Source: Calliphora vicina
Lineage: Eukaryota > Arthropoda > Insecta > Diptera > Calliphoridae
Length of the DNA: 64,000 bases
Direction of reading: 5' to 3'
Assembly (NCBI RefSeq): GCF_958450345.1
Contig: NC_088780.1
Span: 65,495,533-65,559,532 of the forward strand
Shown here in pieces: positions 33,295 through 42,562 of the stretch. A program made the position numbers and the translations under genes. How positions within the stretch are numbered: the first letter of the stretch is position 1; every line of letters starts with the position of its first letter. Below the pieces are notes generated by a model. It was not told the DNA's origin and ran no database searches. It saw nothing but the letters and a program-made list of their open reading frames with translations.

Positions 33295-33914
33295 TGTTAC
33301 GAAATTGTACTTGAATTGAAATATAACGATTTTAACGGCTGATTTAAAAGTAGCCTAATGCTTTCAAATAACAGTGCTGTAATAACAAACTGTAACATAT
33401 CTGTGGGCATTATTAACATTGAAAAAAAGCTTTCAGTTAACCATTGATCGTAAGTTGGCAACGCTGTTTGCTGCGACCGTATATTCGAATTCGAATGTTC
33501 AGTTAAAGAACAATGTAAAAAGTACACCACAGATGGCTATGTATTAGAAACCTCTAGACAGTTAATGAAAAATATAGAATGCAGATGGCACTGTTATAAA
33601 TAGTGGCAGCGTTTGCAGTCGTTAGTGAGTTTATCAGAGACGCTATTCGAATAAACATCAACGGAGTGCCTTAAAGTGTGCTGTATTTTTCAAGTGAATT
33701 CGTGTACATTATAAAGTGTCTGTATTTCTGAGAATTTATAAACGTGTATAAAAAAACATTGACTGACTATTTAATTCTGTAGTTGTTGTACATTTTAAAT
33801 AAATAAAGAGTTGTTACAATTTTCAAACTACTAAACGGCTTTTATTTGCAATCAAAAGTATCCGGTTTATTTAAAGGAAATAAACCAGCGTTTTGAAAAG
33901 GTTAAAACGTAACA
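33295..33914 (+). repeat. 5' LTR of deleted gypsy
   Basis: 620 bp, TGTTACGAAATTG...TTAAAACGTAACA. An AATAAA-like word near 33800 precedes 'gagttgttac'. A primer-binding site candidate TGGTGCCAGAAGTGGGAT follows at 33917; the tRNA was not identified. Confidence 0.9.
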
Positions 33915-33949
33915 ATTGGTGCCAGAAGTGGGATTGCAAAATAATAAGC

Positions 33950-34645
33950 ATGAAGTTTGAGGAACTCAAAGTTGAACAACTCAAGAAAGAATTGAGTAAG
34001 TTGGAGCTACCAACAGCAGGTAACAAGGCAGAATTGCAGAAGAGGCTGATAGACGAATTCAAGCGGAGTGATATTGACATCGGTGCTTACGAATTCGAGT
34101 ATAAGGAAGAAATGGAAGTTTCTACACGTTCAGCAACAATCAGCATGGATTTAAGCACTATGTTTGATGCTATGATGGAAAAATTCAAAGAAACAAATGA
34201 GAAATTTGCTGAAGTTCAAGAAACTTCTAAAGTAAACAACGAGAACCTGGAAGCGAAATTGAACGAAAATTCTAGAACCATCTTAGAAACTTCTAAGGTA
34301 TACAACGAGATACTTCGTGCTGAAGTTAAAGAAGAAAATAAAATAATGGAAATGAAATTAGAAGAAACTTCTAGAGCGACAGTCGAGAAGCTTCAGCAAA
34401 TATCGGAAGTTATAAACAGCAGAGTGGATGGCATTGAGAAAAAGTTGTCCGACTTAGAAAGCTGTTTAGAAATACAAGCCATAGACGTCAATAAAAAACT
34501 CTCCGACTTAGAGATTGGTGTCGACAATAAACTGCACGATCTGCAAATAAAAGATAATAATCTTCAATGCCAAAATGGAGTTATTTCAGAAGCATCTAGC
34601 AGAAGGTTGTCGATGAAAATAATAGAAGTATGGTCAACGAATTAA
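33950..34645 (+). pseudogene. gag N-terminus with SAP domain and coiled coil
   Basis: ATG at 33950 chosen because it follows the primer-binding site; the upstream frame start at 33893 lies in the LTR. Residues 2-42 form a SAP-type helix-loop-helix (FEELKVEQLKKELSKLELP, then GNKAELQKRL), a DNA/nuclear-scaffold-binding fold known in some fly gypsy gags. Residues about 65-210 are Glu/Lys-rich with heptad-like repeats (KLSDLE occurs twice), consistent with a coiled coil. The frame drifts near 34605 and stops at 34645; the downstream part continues in another frame from 34630. No capsid fold is visible, so that part is deleted. Confidence 0.7.
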
Positions 34646-35496
34646 AGGAATTAATAGACTCAGTTTTAAAGGCTTTAAGTAAGAGACAAACTAAAGCCAA
34701 AGTTAAATGTTATAACTTTGGAAAAATGGGTCACATTCAGCGAAACTGCAGAGCACCAATAAAGCGAATCAGATATGTTTTAGCATCAAGAAATAACCAG
34801 CTGGCGAATCAGCAAGCATTACAGGAGCCACCTTTAAAGAGAGCTTGCACTGAGCGACAGGATCTGACACCCACACCTGATGGCCCTACCATGTCCATAT
34901 CAGTACTGCAGCAGGAAAATAACAATCTTACTGCTAGTGGGTACATCAACGGTCGGAAGCACATCCTTACTATGGACACGGGAGCGTCGCAGTCTATCAT
35001 CAGAACAGATTTAGTAAAGAAATCGATGGAACCAATTTGCAATGTAAGTCTACGCACCGCTACTGGAGAGCCTGCCGCTGTCCATGGTAAAGTTAATGTG
35101 AAACTAACTATTGGTGGTATTAGCGCAAATCATGTCTTTGTTGTTGCCGATATTGTGGACGGAGTAATCATTGGTGCAGACTTCATGATTAGTCACAGCA
35201 TTACTTTGGATATGGGACAAAAAGTCATGAATTGGCGAAATGTTAAAATACCCCTTGACGTCGGATATGAGAGCAAGTCTCAAGTAAGAAACTTAGTTTT
35301 TGTAAAGCACAAAAGGTTGCCATCGCAGTCAGAGGATTTGGTATGGGCCCGTGAAGAAGTGGAGGATTGTATAGACAATGGTTTGTTGGTGTTGGAACCA
35401 TTGGATGTGAGAAGTGGCCATGTAACAATGGAGGCCCTCGTTGAACAGTGCAACGACAGAATGGTTCCTGTTGGAGTGCTGGGTCTGCCCCGCTGA
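34630..35496 (+). pseudogene. gag zinc knuckle and aspartic protease
   Basis: Residues about 25-38 read CYNFGKMGHIQRNC, a CCHC knuckle whose second Cys position is Phe, which should abolish zinc binding. Protease follows with MDTGASQSIIR (about residues 116-126; Asp-Thr-Gly-Ala) and DGVIIGADFMISHSITLDMG. The next stretch (RNLVFVKHKRLPSQSEDLVW) resembles the protease-RT linker of this element type, ending at a TGA at 35496. RT does not follow. Confidence 0.8.
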
Positions 35497-35499
35497 GAA

Positions 35500-35732
35500 A
35501 AGATCATCAGGCCGTGTTCCAAGATGGGTGAAGGTGCTTCAGCAGAAAAAGAAATGCATGAACTTGTTCGGAGACGAATTAAAATAACAAATGAGCAAAT
35601 GAAAACCAGATATAGCTCACAACGTAATAAGGGTTGCCATCCAAATTAACGAATCACTGCAAAGGACCACTTAGGGTAGTTAAGAAATTGGACGACATGG
35701 TTTATAGAATATGGAAATGTGGAAGATTTAAA
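35500..35732 (+). pseudogene. Integrase C-terminal remnant
   Basis: Two short readings: EKEMHELVRRRIKITNEQMK (about 35542-35601) and, after stops, GPLRVVKKLDDMVYRIWKCG (about 35665-35724), the GPY/F-type end of gypsy integrases. It shows that the deletion runs from the protease-RT linker to the integrase tail. Confidence 0.65.
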
Positions 35733-36267
35733 AAAGTAGCCTAATGCTTTCAAATAACAGTGCTGTAATAGCAAACTGTAACATATCTGTGGGCATTATT
35801 AACATTGAATAAAAGCTTTCAGTTGACCATTGATCGTAAGTTAGCAACGCTGTTTGCTGCGACCGTATATTCGAATTCGAATGTACAGTTAAAGAACATT
35901 GTAGAAAGTACACCACAGATGGCGTATGTATTATAAACCTCTAGACAGTTAAAGAAAAATCTATGTTGCAGTCGTTAGTGAGTTTATCAGAGACGCTATT
36001 CGAATAAACTTCAACTGAGTGCCTTAAAGTGTGCTGTATTTTTCAAGTGAATTCGTGTACATTAAAAGTGTCTGTATTTCTGAGAATTTATAAACGTGTA
36101 TAAAAAAAAAACATTGAGTGACTATTTAATTCTGTTGTTGTACATTTTTAAACAAATAAAGAGTTGTTACAATTTTCAAACTACTAAACGGCTTTGATTT
36201 GCAATCAAAAGTATCCGGTTTATTTAAAGGAAATAAACCAGCGTTTTGAAAAGGTTAAAACGTAACA
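35733..36267 (+). repeat. 3' LTR of deleted gypsy, 5'-truncated
   Basis: Starts inside the LTR ('aaaagtagcctaatgctttc', corresponding to about 33345 in the 5' LTR) and ends CGTAACA. A second internal gap, near 35960, removes about 30 bases relative to the 5' LTR. Confidence 0.85.
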
Positions 36268-36271
36268 ATAT

Positions 36272-36352
36272 ATACTTTATAGGGTCGGAAAATTATATTG
36301 TGGAAATTACAAAGGGTACATATACCCTTCTCACGAAGGTGAAGGGTATAAA
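36272..36352 (+). repeat. Fly-wide dispersed repeat, part 2
   Basis: 'tactttatagggtcggaaaa' through 'ttctcacgaaggtgaagggt', the continuation of 33066-33290 after the gypsy insertion. Confidence 0.6.
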
Positions 36353-36730
36353 AAATCTCGGGTCACAATGTTTGTGTTTGAACTCCTCCGAAACGGCTCA
36401 ACTGATTTTTATGAAATTGTGTAGGTGTATTAGGTTGTATTTTATGAGAATAGCTCGTAAAGTATATTTTATACCGCTAGGACCAGTTTTTTTTTTAATT
36501 TTTTGCCAAAAACTTTTTTTAGTATTTTTTTTATTTGTCATTAAAAAATACATATAACGCCAAGTTTTCATCAACCAACCCTCACCCATCCTTATTTTAG
36601 TCGTGATTTTAGTATTTTGTATGAGCAATCTTTTTGAAATTTTGTATACATATATTTTTGGTATTTGTGTTAGCTAAATACAGATTGACAAAATATATTG
36701 TACAATCATTGCTCTTCGAAATTATTGTTA
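36353..36730. other. Non-coding, possible Helitron 5' fragment
   Basis: Phrase 'aactcctccgaaacggctcaactgatttttatgaaa' style wording (36380-36415) resembles the 5' region of insect Helitrons. No end could be fixed. The 36246-36557 frame is not supported as coding. Confidence 0.35.
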
Positions 36731-36734
36731 ATAT

Positions 36735-37360
36735 TGTTACGTTTTAACCTTTTTAAAACGCTGGTTTATTTCCTTTAAATAAACCAGATACTTCTGATTG
36801 CAAATAAAAGCCGTTTAGTAGTTTAAAAATTGTAACAACTCTTTATTTATTTAAAATGTACAACAACAGAATGTTTGTCACTCAATGATTTTTATACACG
36901 TTTATAAATTCGCAGAAATACAGACACACTTTAAAATGTACACGAATTCACTAGAAAAATACAGAACACTTTAAGGCACTCAGTTGATGTTTATTCGAAT
37001 AGCGTCTCTGATAAACTGACTAACTACTGCAACCTCTGCCACTATTTATAACACTGCCATCTGCACTCTAGATTGCTCTTAACTGTCAAATTTCGTATAT
37101 TCTAGAGCTTTATAATACATACGCCATCTGTGGTGTACTTTCTACAATGTTCTTTAACTGAATATTTGAATATACGGTCGCAGCAAACAGCGTTGCCATA
37201 CTTACGATCAATGGTCAACTGAAAGCTTTTATTCAATGTTAATAATGCCCACAGATATGTTACAGTTTGCTATTACAGCACTGCTATTTGAAAACATTAT
37301 GCTACTTTTAAATCAGCCGTTAAAATCGTTATATTTGAATTCAAGTACAATTTCGTAACA
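36735..37360 (-). mobile_element. Solo LTR, ATAT-targeting gypsy family (copy 4)
   Basis: 626 bp, reverse orientation, TGTTACG...CGTAACA, flanked by ATAT (36731-36734 and 37361-37364). Confidence 0.9.
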
Positions 37361-37364
37361 ATAT

Positions 37365-38500
37365 GAATTTAGGAATGAATTTGACAAAAAAAAAGAAAGC
37401 TCAATCAAAAATTTAAGAACTTTCACTACAAAAAATATATTTTTGAATAATTTATTTACAAGAAGGACTTTATTTAGCGATGCCGCCTACCGCGTTGTAT
37501 GGAGGAGAAAGTCCCTAAGAGCGGCATTCTTGGTTCTGACTCAGTCACATTAAGAAAATTTATACAAATTTTTTAGTATGAAAAAGTGCAATATTTTTGA
37601 AGGACGGAGTTTTAAAGTGGCATACTTTTGAATTGAGATAATGACTTGAATTTTTTATTTGTAAGTCCAAAACTTAACTTATCTTAACACAAAAATATAG
37701 CTCGGAATAAATTTGGATCTAATTGTTCCTAATATTTGCAATCCTATTAAAATTTTGATATAAATTTTAGTTTTAGACACTCAATGAATATTTAATATAT
37801 AATAAAATCTTTATTTATTAACGAAACTCAATGAAATTTTCAACGGTTTTTAAGTTTGTCATTCTAAATGGTGTAAAAAAACTTGTCAAGGTGTAAAAAA
37901 ACTTGTCAAAAGGTCAAAGGCAATCCCGCAATTCCCAAAAATGGTATTTTTACAATTTTGCCTATAGGGTCCACATTTCCTTCGGGGCTGGGAAAATACT
38001 TTGGCGGTAAATAGGGAACACATCAAGGTTTCCAAAGCTGCTTTTTGTTTTCTGATCCCAGCTTTGGGATTTTAGAACATGTGGCCCAAATTTTAATTCT
38101 TGATAAAAAATAGGTCAAATTCCGAAGAGCGTAGGGACGACATATTCAAATAATAGGACATGTTTTCTATATCAAAATGTTCACCGTAAAGATATCTTAC
38201 AGAACAACATAAAATTGTTATATGTTCTTAAAAAAAGTTTATTTTTAATTAAAAAAAAGTTAAGTCACCTTTTCGCCCAAAAAACAGCAAAAGTCAACTA
38301 TTTTTTGAATATTTAAATTGAAAATCGTTTATTTTTGGATCCATATCGACGTCCTGGAGCATTTGAATGGCCCATTTTAATAACTTAAACTAGAATGCTC
38401 CTTGGCTACGCCCATGTAAAATTTTATGCCGATCGGACCAGGCGTTTAGAAATGCCAGATTTATTTCCAAAAAATTTCGATTCTGCCCCACTGTGCGCTG
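37365..38500. other. Non-coding repeat fragments
   Basis: 37440-37560 holds a GC-richer patch ('gatgccgcctaccgcgttg') without identity. 37918-38060 and 38330-38490 belong to families also seen at 1-60, 640-760 and 53400-54070. No genes. Confidence 0.5.
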
Positions 38501-38504
38501 AACA

Positions 38505-38831
38505 GCTGACATAGAAAATTAAAAAAAAACCAAAAAAAACCAAAGTGGAAAAATGGAAAAAATAAGATTAATATCATATTTAGGATATTTTGCTAGTAAT
38601 ATTATTGATAACTGTTAAATAATTGCAAAATCTTTGCCAATATCTTGTAACATAAACATTTTTTACTTTTTGACGAACTTTTTTTACTTGGCGAAGAACA
38701 GCTTATGCTGTTCAGCTAGTTTTTATATTTAGAGTCGACTTTAACGTCAAAAGTATACTTTAACATGTCTATGATAGACCTTAAGTAAAGTCGAGTTTAA
38801 TTCTCTTAAAATATACTTTATATGTGCCATT
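38505..38831 (+). repeat. Direct repeat, left copy
   Basis: Begins GCTGAACAGCTGACATAG and ends 'ctcttaaaatatacttta'. The second copy is at 39667-40041, about 1.16 kb away, with some indels. The pair flanks an 830-bp interior with a THAP-like start. Either a tandem duplication or long ends of an old element; the ends are not TG/CA, so they are not ordinary LTRs. Confidence 0.7.
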
Positions 38832-39017
38832 ATGCCATTCATTCAAAACATGAATGAAATAAAGAAGATTACGACATCGACAATTCCGTTATTTTAGTGT
38901 ACTCTTTTTTCGTGACGTCAGCAATGATTGTTTTCTTATGTTTTGAATGTAAAATACTTACTTTTTATATGAAATTTCAAAACAACTAGTGAAAAATAAA
39001 TAAAAAAATTAATTAAA

Positions 39018-39059
39018 ATGTGGTGTGCAGTCAAAAATTGCAATAATAATAATAACTAG
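39018..39059 (+). pseudogene. Possible THAP-domain start (13 codons)
   Basis: ATG at 39018 reads MWCAVKNCNNNNN then TAG. Met-x-Cys-x(3-4)-Cys at the very N-terminus is how THAP zinc domains begin, but 13 codons is little evidence. Could mark an old P-element-like or other THAP transposon. Confidence 0.25.
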
Positions 39060-39666
39060 GATCGCCCGGTGGCCGAAATTCGACCACTTTTAAACGCTTT
39101 TTACCACTTTTATGGAAAGAATTTAAAAAAAATATGATGTTCTGCAAATCTAGAGAAAATGACCTTTTAAACCATATCCTATTTATATATAAGATAATAA
39201 TAAAAAATCAAAATCGTGAACTAAAATATAGCAAAAATATTGAAAATTAATAAAGTAAAATATGTCTAATAACATAAAACCTAAAATACATTTTATTTTA
39301 TTAAACATAAATAACTTTTAAATATAATTATTGACTTTTCCATTATAAATCACATACAATTTGCATATAATACAATCAGTTTTAGTCAATGTTGACGTCA
39401 CTGAGCTTAAGAGAATTTTTTTAAGAGAGCGAAGGCGCAATCTTGTTTATTTCATTCATGCATTCAAAATATTATCGTTTAAAAAAAACGCATAAAAACG
39501 TTGGCTCTTTTTCGAAACAACTTTAAAATAAAAACCTGCTTTTAATTATTTTGCAACTATAGTTAAAATTAAAGTGTGTTTTAAATTGAACCGACTTTAA
39601 CTGGGCGCCACCTCAAATATAGAAAATGTTTTCATACAATATACAAAAAATATAGACAAGTGGCAC

Positions 39667-40041
39667 CGCTGAACAGCTGACATAGAAAATTAAAAAAAAA
39701 ACTAAAAAGGTAAACAATAAACAAAAAAGTTAAAAAACAGCGAAATCTAAAGAAAAAAAGCAAATTGTGGTGGAAAAATATTTTGGTTCTAATTTTATTG
39801 ATAACTGTTCAATAATTGCAAAATCTCGGCCAATATCTTGCATCATAAACATTTTTGACTTTTTGTCGAACTTTTTTACTAGAATGAAGAACAGCTGATG
39901 CTGTTATTAAATGAGTTAAAAACAGCTTCAGCTAGTTTTATATTTACAGTCGACTTTAACGTCAAAAGTATATTTTATCTTGTCTATGGTAGACCTAAAT
40001 AAAGTCCACTCTTAAGTAAAGACGACTTTATTTCTCTTAAA
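39667..40041 (+). repeat. Direct repeat, right copy
   Basis: Matches 38505-38831 from GCTGAACAGCTGACATAG to 'ctcttaaaatatacttta', with ~45 extra bases around 'gttattaaatgagttaaaaa'. Confidence 0.7.
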
Positions 40042-40235
40042 ATATACTTTATTTCTGACTATGATTATGGGCCATTCTTTTTAATTTTGTTTTTAACAAA
40101 ACGTACTTTTTTTACTTTATTTTTTAACAAAAGGGTTCTTTTTCCAAAATAAAAATGGTTTTATATCAAACATCCATAACATTTAATGTGGTGACTTATG
40201 GCAGTTAGATGTATCTAATGATAATTAAGAAACTT

Positions 40236-40594
40236 TTAGGGTATTAATTGGATTAATCTTATCTTACGAATAATTATTCGAACCATTTAAAAATTACCAT
40301 TTTCGAATAACGAACAATTTTGTGTAGAATAATCGAATAAAACGAATAAATGTACATATTTAAATTTATTAAATTGCTTAAAATGTTTCATAATTCCAAA
40401 TTTAAATAAGTATTAAAAATAAAAAAAAATATTAAAAAACTTACATCAAAACTTTACTTTAAAAAAATTTTATTCGAATAATTCGATTAATTTTAATTTT
40501 AAATGTGTGATCGAATTATTCGAACAAGTTAAAATCTCTTATTTGAATTATTCGTTTTATTCGAACAAGAAAAATCGAATAATTTGAATACCCT
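40236..40594. mobile_element. hAT-type MITE
   Basis: 359 bp with ends TTAGGGTATT and AATACCCT, flanked by an 8-bp duplication AGAAACTT (40228-40235 and 40595-40602), which is the hAT target-duplication length. The interior repeats GAATAATTCGA-type words in both orientations. Non-coding. The two extra T bases at the left end make the boundary slightly uncertain. Confidence 0.7.
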
Positions 40595-40602
40595 AGAAAC
40601 TT

Positions 40603-40940
40603 GTTACCATTTTCAGGTTCATATAGTTTTTTAAGGTGGCGAAATAAATTTCCCAAAAATTTTAAATGAGTAAAAAAGTACCTTTTGTTCTTCGGCTCCT
40701 CATATACTAGTATAATAGGAAAATTCTGAGATAAATTAGATATTTCTGAAATAGAATAAAAAATTTCTGAAATATAACCGGAAGTTTCTGAAAGATAATT
40801 GAAATATTATGAAATACAATTAGAAAATTGAGAAATATAATTGGAAATTATTGAAATTCAAACGGAAATTTTTGAAATACAATTAGAAATATCTGAATTA
40901 CAATTGGATTTGGCGCAGTTGAATATAGCACTCTTACTTA
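40603..40940. other. Non-coding, short periodic repeats
   Basis: 40740-40900 repeats 'aaatttctgaaatataat' style units of about 25-30 bp (seven or so, degenerate). No gene. Confidence 0.5.
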
Positions 40941-41238
40941 TCTTCTATATATATTCAAATTAAATGGTCCATGTATGTAATGACATCACGTGAGAACGGC
41001 TGGAGCGATTTGGCTGATTTTTTTTATTCGATTCGAAATTCTCAGGAGATGGTTTGCAAAGAAAAAAAAAATTAAAAAATTACGGCTAAAACTGGCTTTT
41101 TTGAGTCCAGTCAACTGTAATAAAAAAGCCTCCCATACAAAGTAAAAATTTATTATTGCATATCTGGAGAACTATTATAGTGGGAGTCTTCAAACTTTGT
41201 GTGAGCTATGGCAGAACAACGTTTGCCGGGACAGCTAG
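40941..41238 (+). mobile_element. Non-autonomous Helitron
   Basis: 298 bp starting TCTTCTATATATATTC after an A and ending GCCGGGACAGCTAG before a T, the A|TC...CTAG|T structure of Helitrons. The 5' part has the typical 'gagaacggctggagcgattt' wording. Its 3' end closely resembles the autonomous remnant's end at 56010. No coding; moved in trans by a Rep/helicase. Confidence 0.75.
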
Positions 41239-41334
41239 TTTCTTATAAAAATCTTAATCTTTTTACTCATAATTTAAGTTCCAGGGAAATGGTTAGAGAA
41301 ACAAATCTAAAATACAAGCAAGAATTTATGAAGT

Positions 41335-41932
41335 TGTGAGGACGCAAAGTCACACATTTGTTTTGGCCCACACATTTATTTATTTTTGTCTTATTTTATT
41401 TAATTATCTTCTCTTTTGCTAAAATACTAAATTACAATTTAATTATCCTTTAATTTAAATTTATTTGTTACGCCATCTATATGTCGATGTATTATTTATT
41501 AACTACAACTCTACCAACAGAGTTGTATAAAACAGTACTAGTAGTCAACTGTGGCTAGTAGTCAACAGTGTGTATGTCTATGTATGTATGTGTCTGTGTA
41601 ATTGTACTATGTGTATAAAAGGCAGGCACAAACCACAGAACAAGATCAGTTGGTTTTGGGCTGTTTAATAGGTAATATGTTTGTTTGACTATTATCTATA
41701 GTAAAAAAGAAAAACACTTGGTAGAGTTTGTATGGCCTGCCTTTTGTTTACTTGATAATTAGTGTTGTTCCCTACCACGCGTACGGTTTTAGAGAAAGTG
41801 TATTTAAATTTAATAAAAAGTTTTATAACGTAATATGAAAAAATATATTGTGTTATTATTTTAATAAATTCTGATAACGACCCTGGACAACGTTGAGCTA
41901 CCCCAGCGTTGAGGAGAAATTCCGTCGTTACA
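41335..41932 (+). repeat. 5' LTR of young gypsy
   Basis: 598 bp, TGTGAGGACG...CCGTCGTTACA. Contains 'tgtgtataaaaggcaggc' near 41610-41627, a good TATA-type promoter, so transcription probably starts about 41640-41660. An AATAAA-like word lies near 41860. Confidence 0.95.
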
Positions 41933-41933
41933 G

Positions 41934-41951
41934 TGGCGCCCGAGCAGGGAC
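41934..41951 (+). other. Primer-binding site, tRNA-Lys type
   Basis: TGGCGCCCGAGCAGGGAC, one base from the classic tRNA-Lys3 primer-binding site, beginning 2 bases (GT... 'gt') after the LTR end. Confidence 0.75.
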
Positions 41952-42562
41952 TTTTAAAAAAAAAAAAAAAAAATGATGATCTTTACAAAAAGACATTGAA
42001 AAAAAAAAGTCATATTGTGAAAAATAATGTTGTGTATAAACTGTGCGTGTTACTAAGTGTGAAATAAAAACGGAACTTTTGCTAAAGAAAAGATTCATAA
42101 ATATTAAATAATAGTTAATCGGGCTTCAATAAATGGATTATCGCAAAATAAAAAAATTAACTAATATACGGATAATATTTATGATATTAGCAAAATATCC
42201 ATATACGTCAACTGTGTTTATGTCGTGTTCGTCATAAATATAAATAAATTTATATTTAACGCGCTTCGGAAAAAAAAAAAAATGTTAATCGGGTCGAAAA
42301 TTTTAAAAATAAATATAAAATTATAATAGCGGAAATGCACTGTAATACACGTTGCACATTAAACATTTGCTCACAAATCTCTACGAAATAATTGAAAAAA
42401 AATATATATATTTGTTTATGTCGTGTTTGTCATAAATGTAAATAAATTTATATTTAACGCGTATCGAAAAACAAATCGGGTCGGAAAATATAAATATAAA
42501 TTTATCATCGCGGAAAGGTTTTATTCAATGGAAGAAAAAAAAAATAATAATAATTGTGAATC
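41952..42562 (+). other. Leader of young gypsy
   Basis: A-rich leader of about 600 bp. Two similar ~75-base stretches ('tttatgtcgtgtt.gtcataaat') at about 42217 and 42415 form a degenerate direct repeat. Likely holds packaging signals; none can be identified by eye. Confidence 0.5.

Larger units (their letters stand above)
33295..36267 (+). mobile_element. Internally deleted, non-autonomous gypsy element
   Basis: Two LTRs (33295-33914 and about 35733-36267), with ATAT target duplication (33291-33294, 36268-36271). The interior keeps the gag N-terminus, zinc knuckle, protease and the last ~75 residues of integrase. The capsid middle and all of RT, RNase H and the integrase core are missing. 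The 3' LTR lacks its first ~50 bases and has no polypurine tract before it. It is the parent-type copy for the four solo LTRs in this window. Confidence 0.9.

Noticed and set aside
38505..40041. LTR retrotransposon with short interior
   Set aside because: Repeat ends are not TG/CA, there is no primer-binding site or polypurine tract, and no target duplication.
1..41330. Upstream receptor exons before 41335
   Set aside because: No signal peptide or SQLIDV-type exon was recognised; the region is accounted for by repeats.
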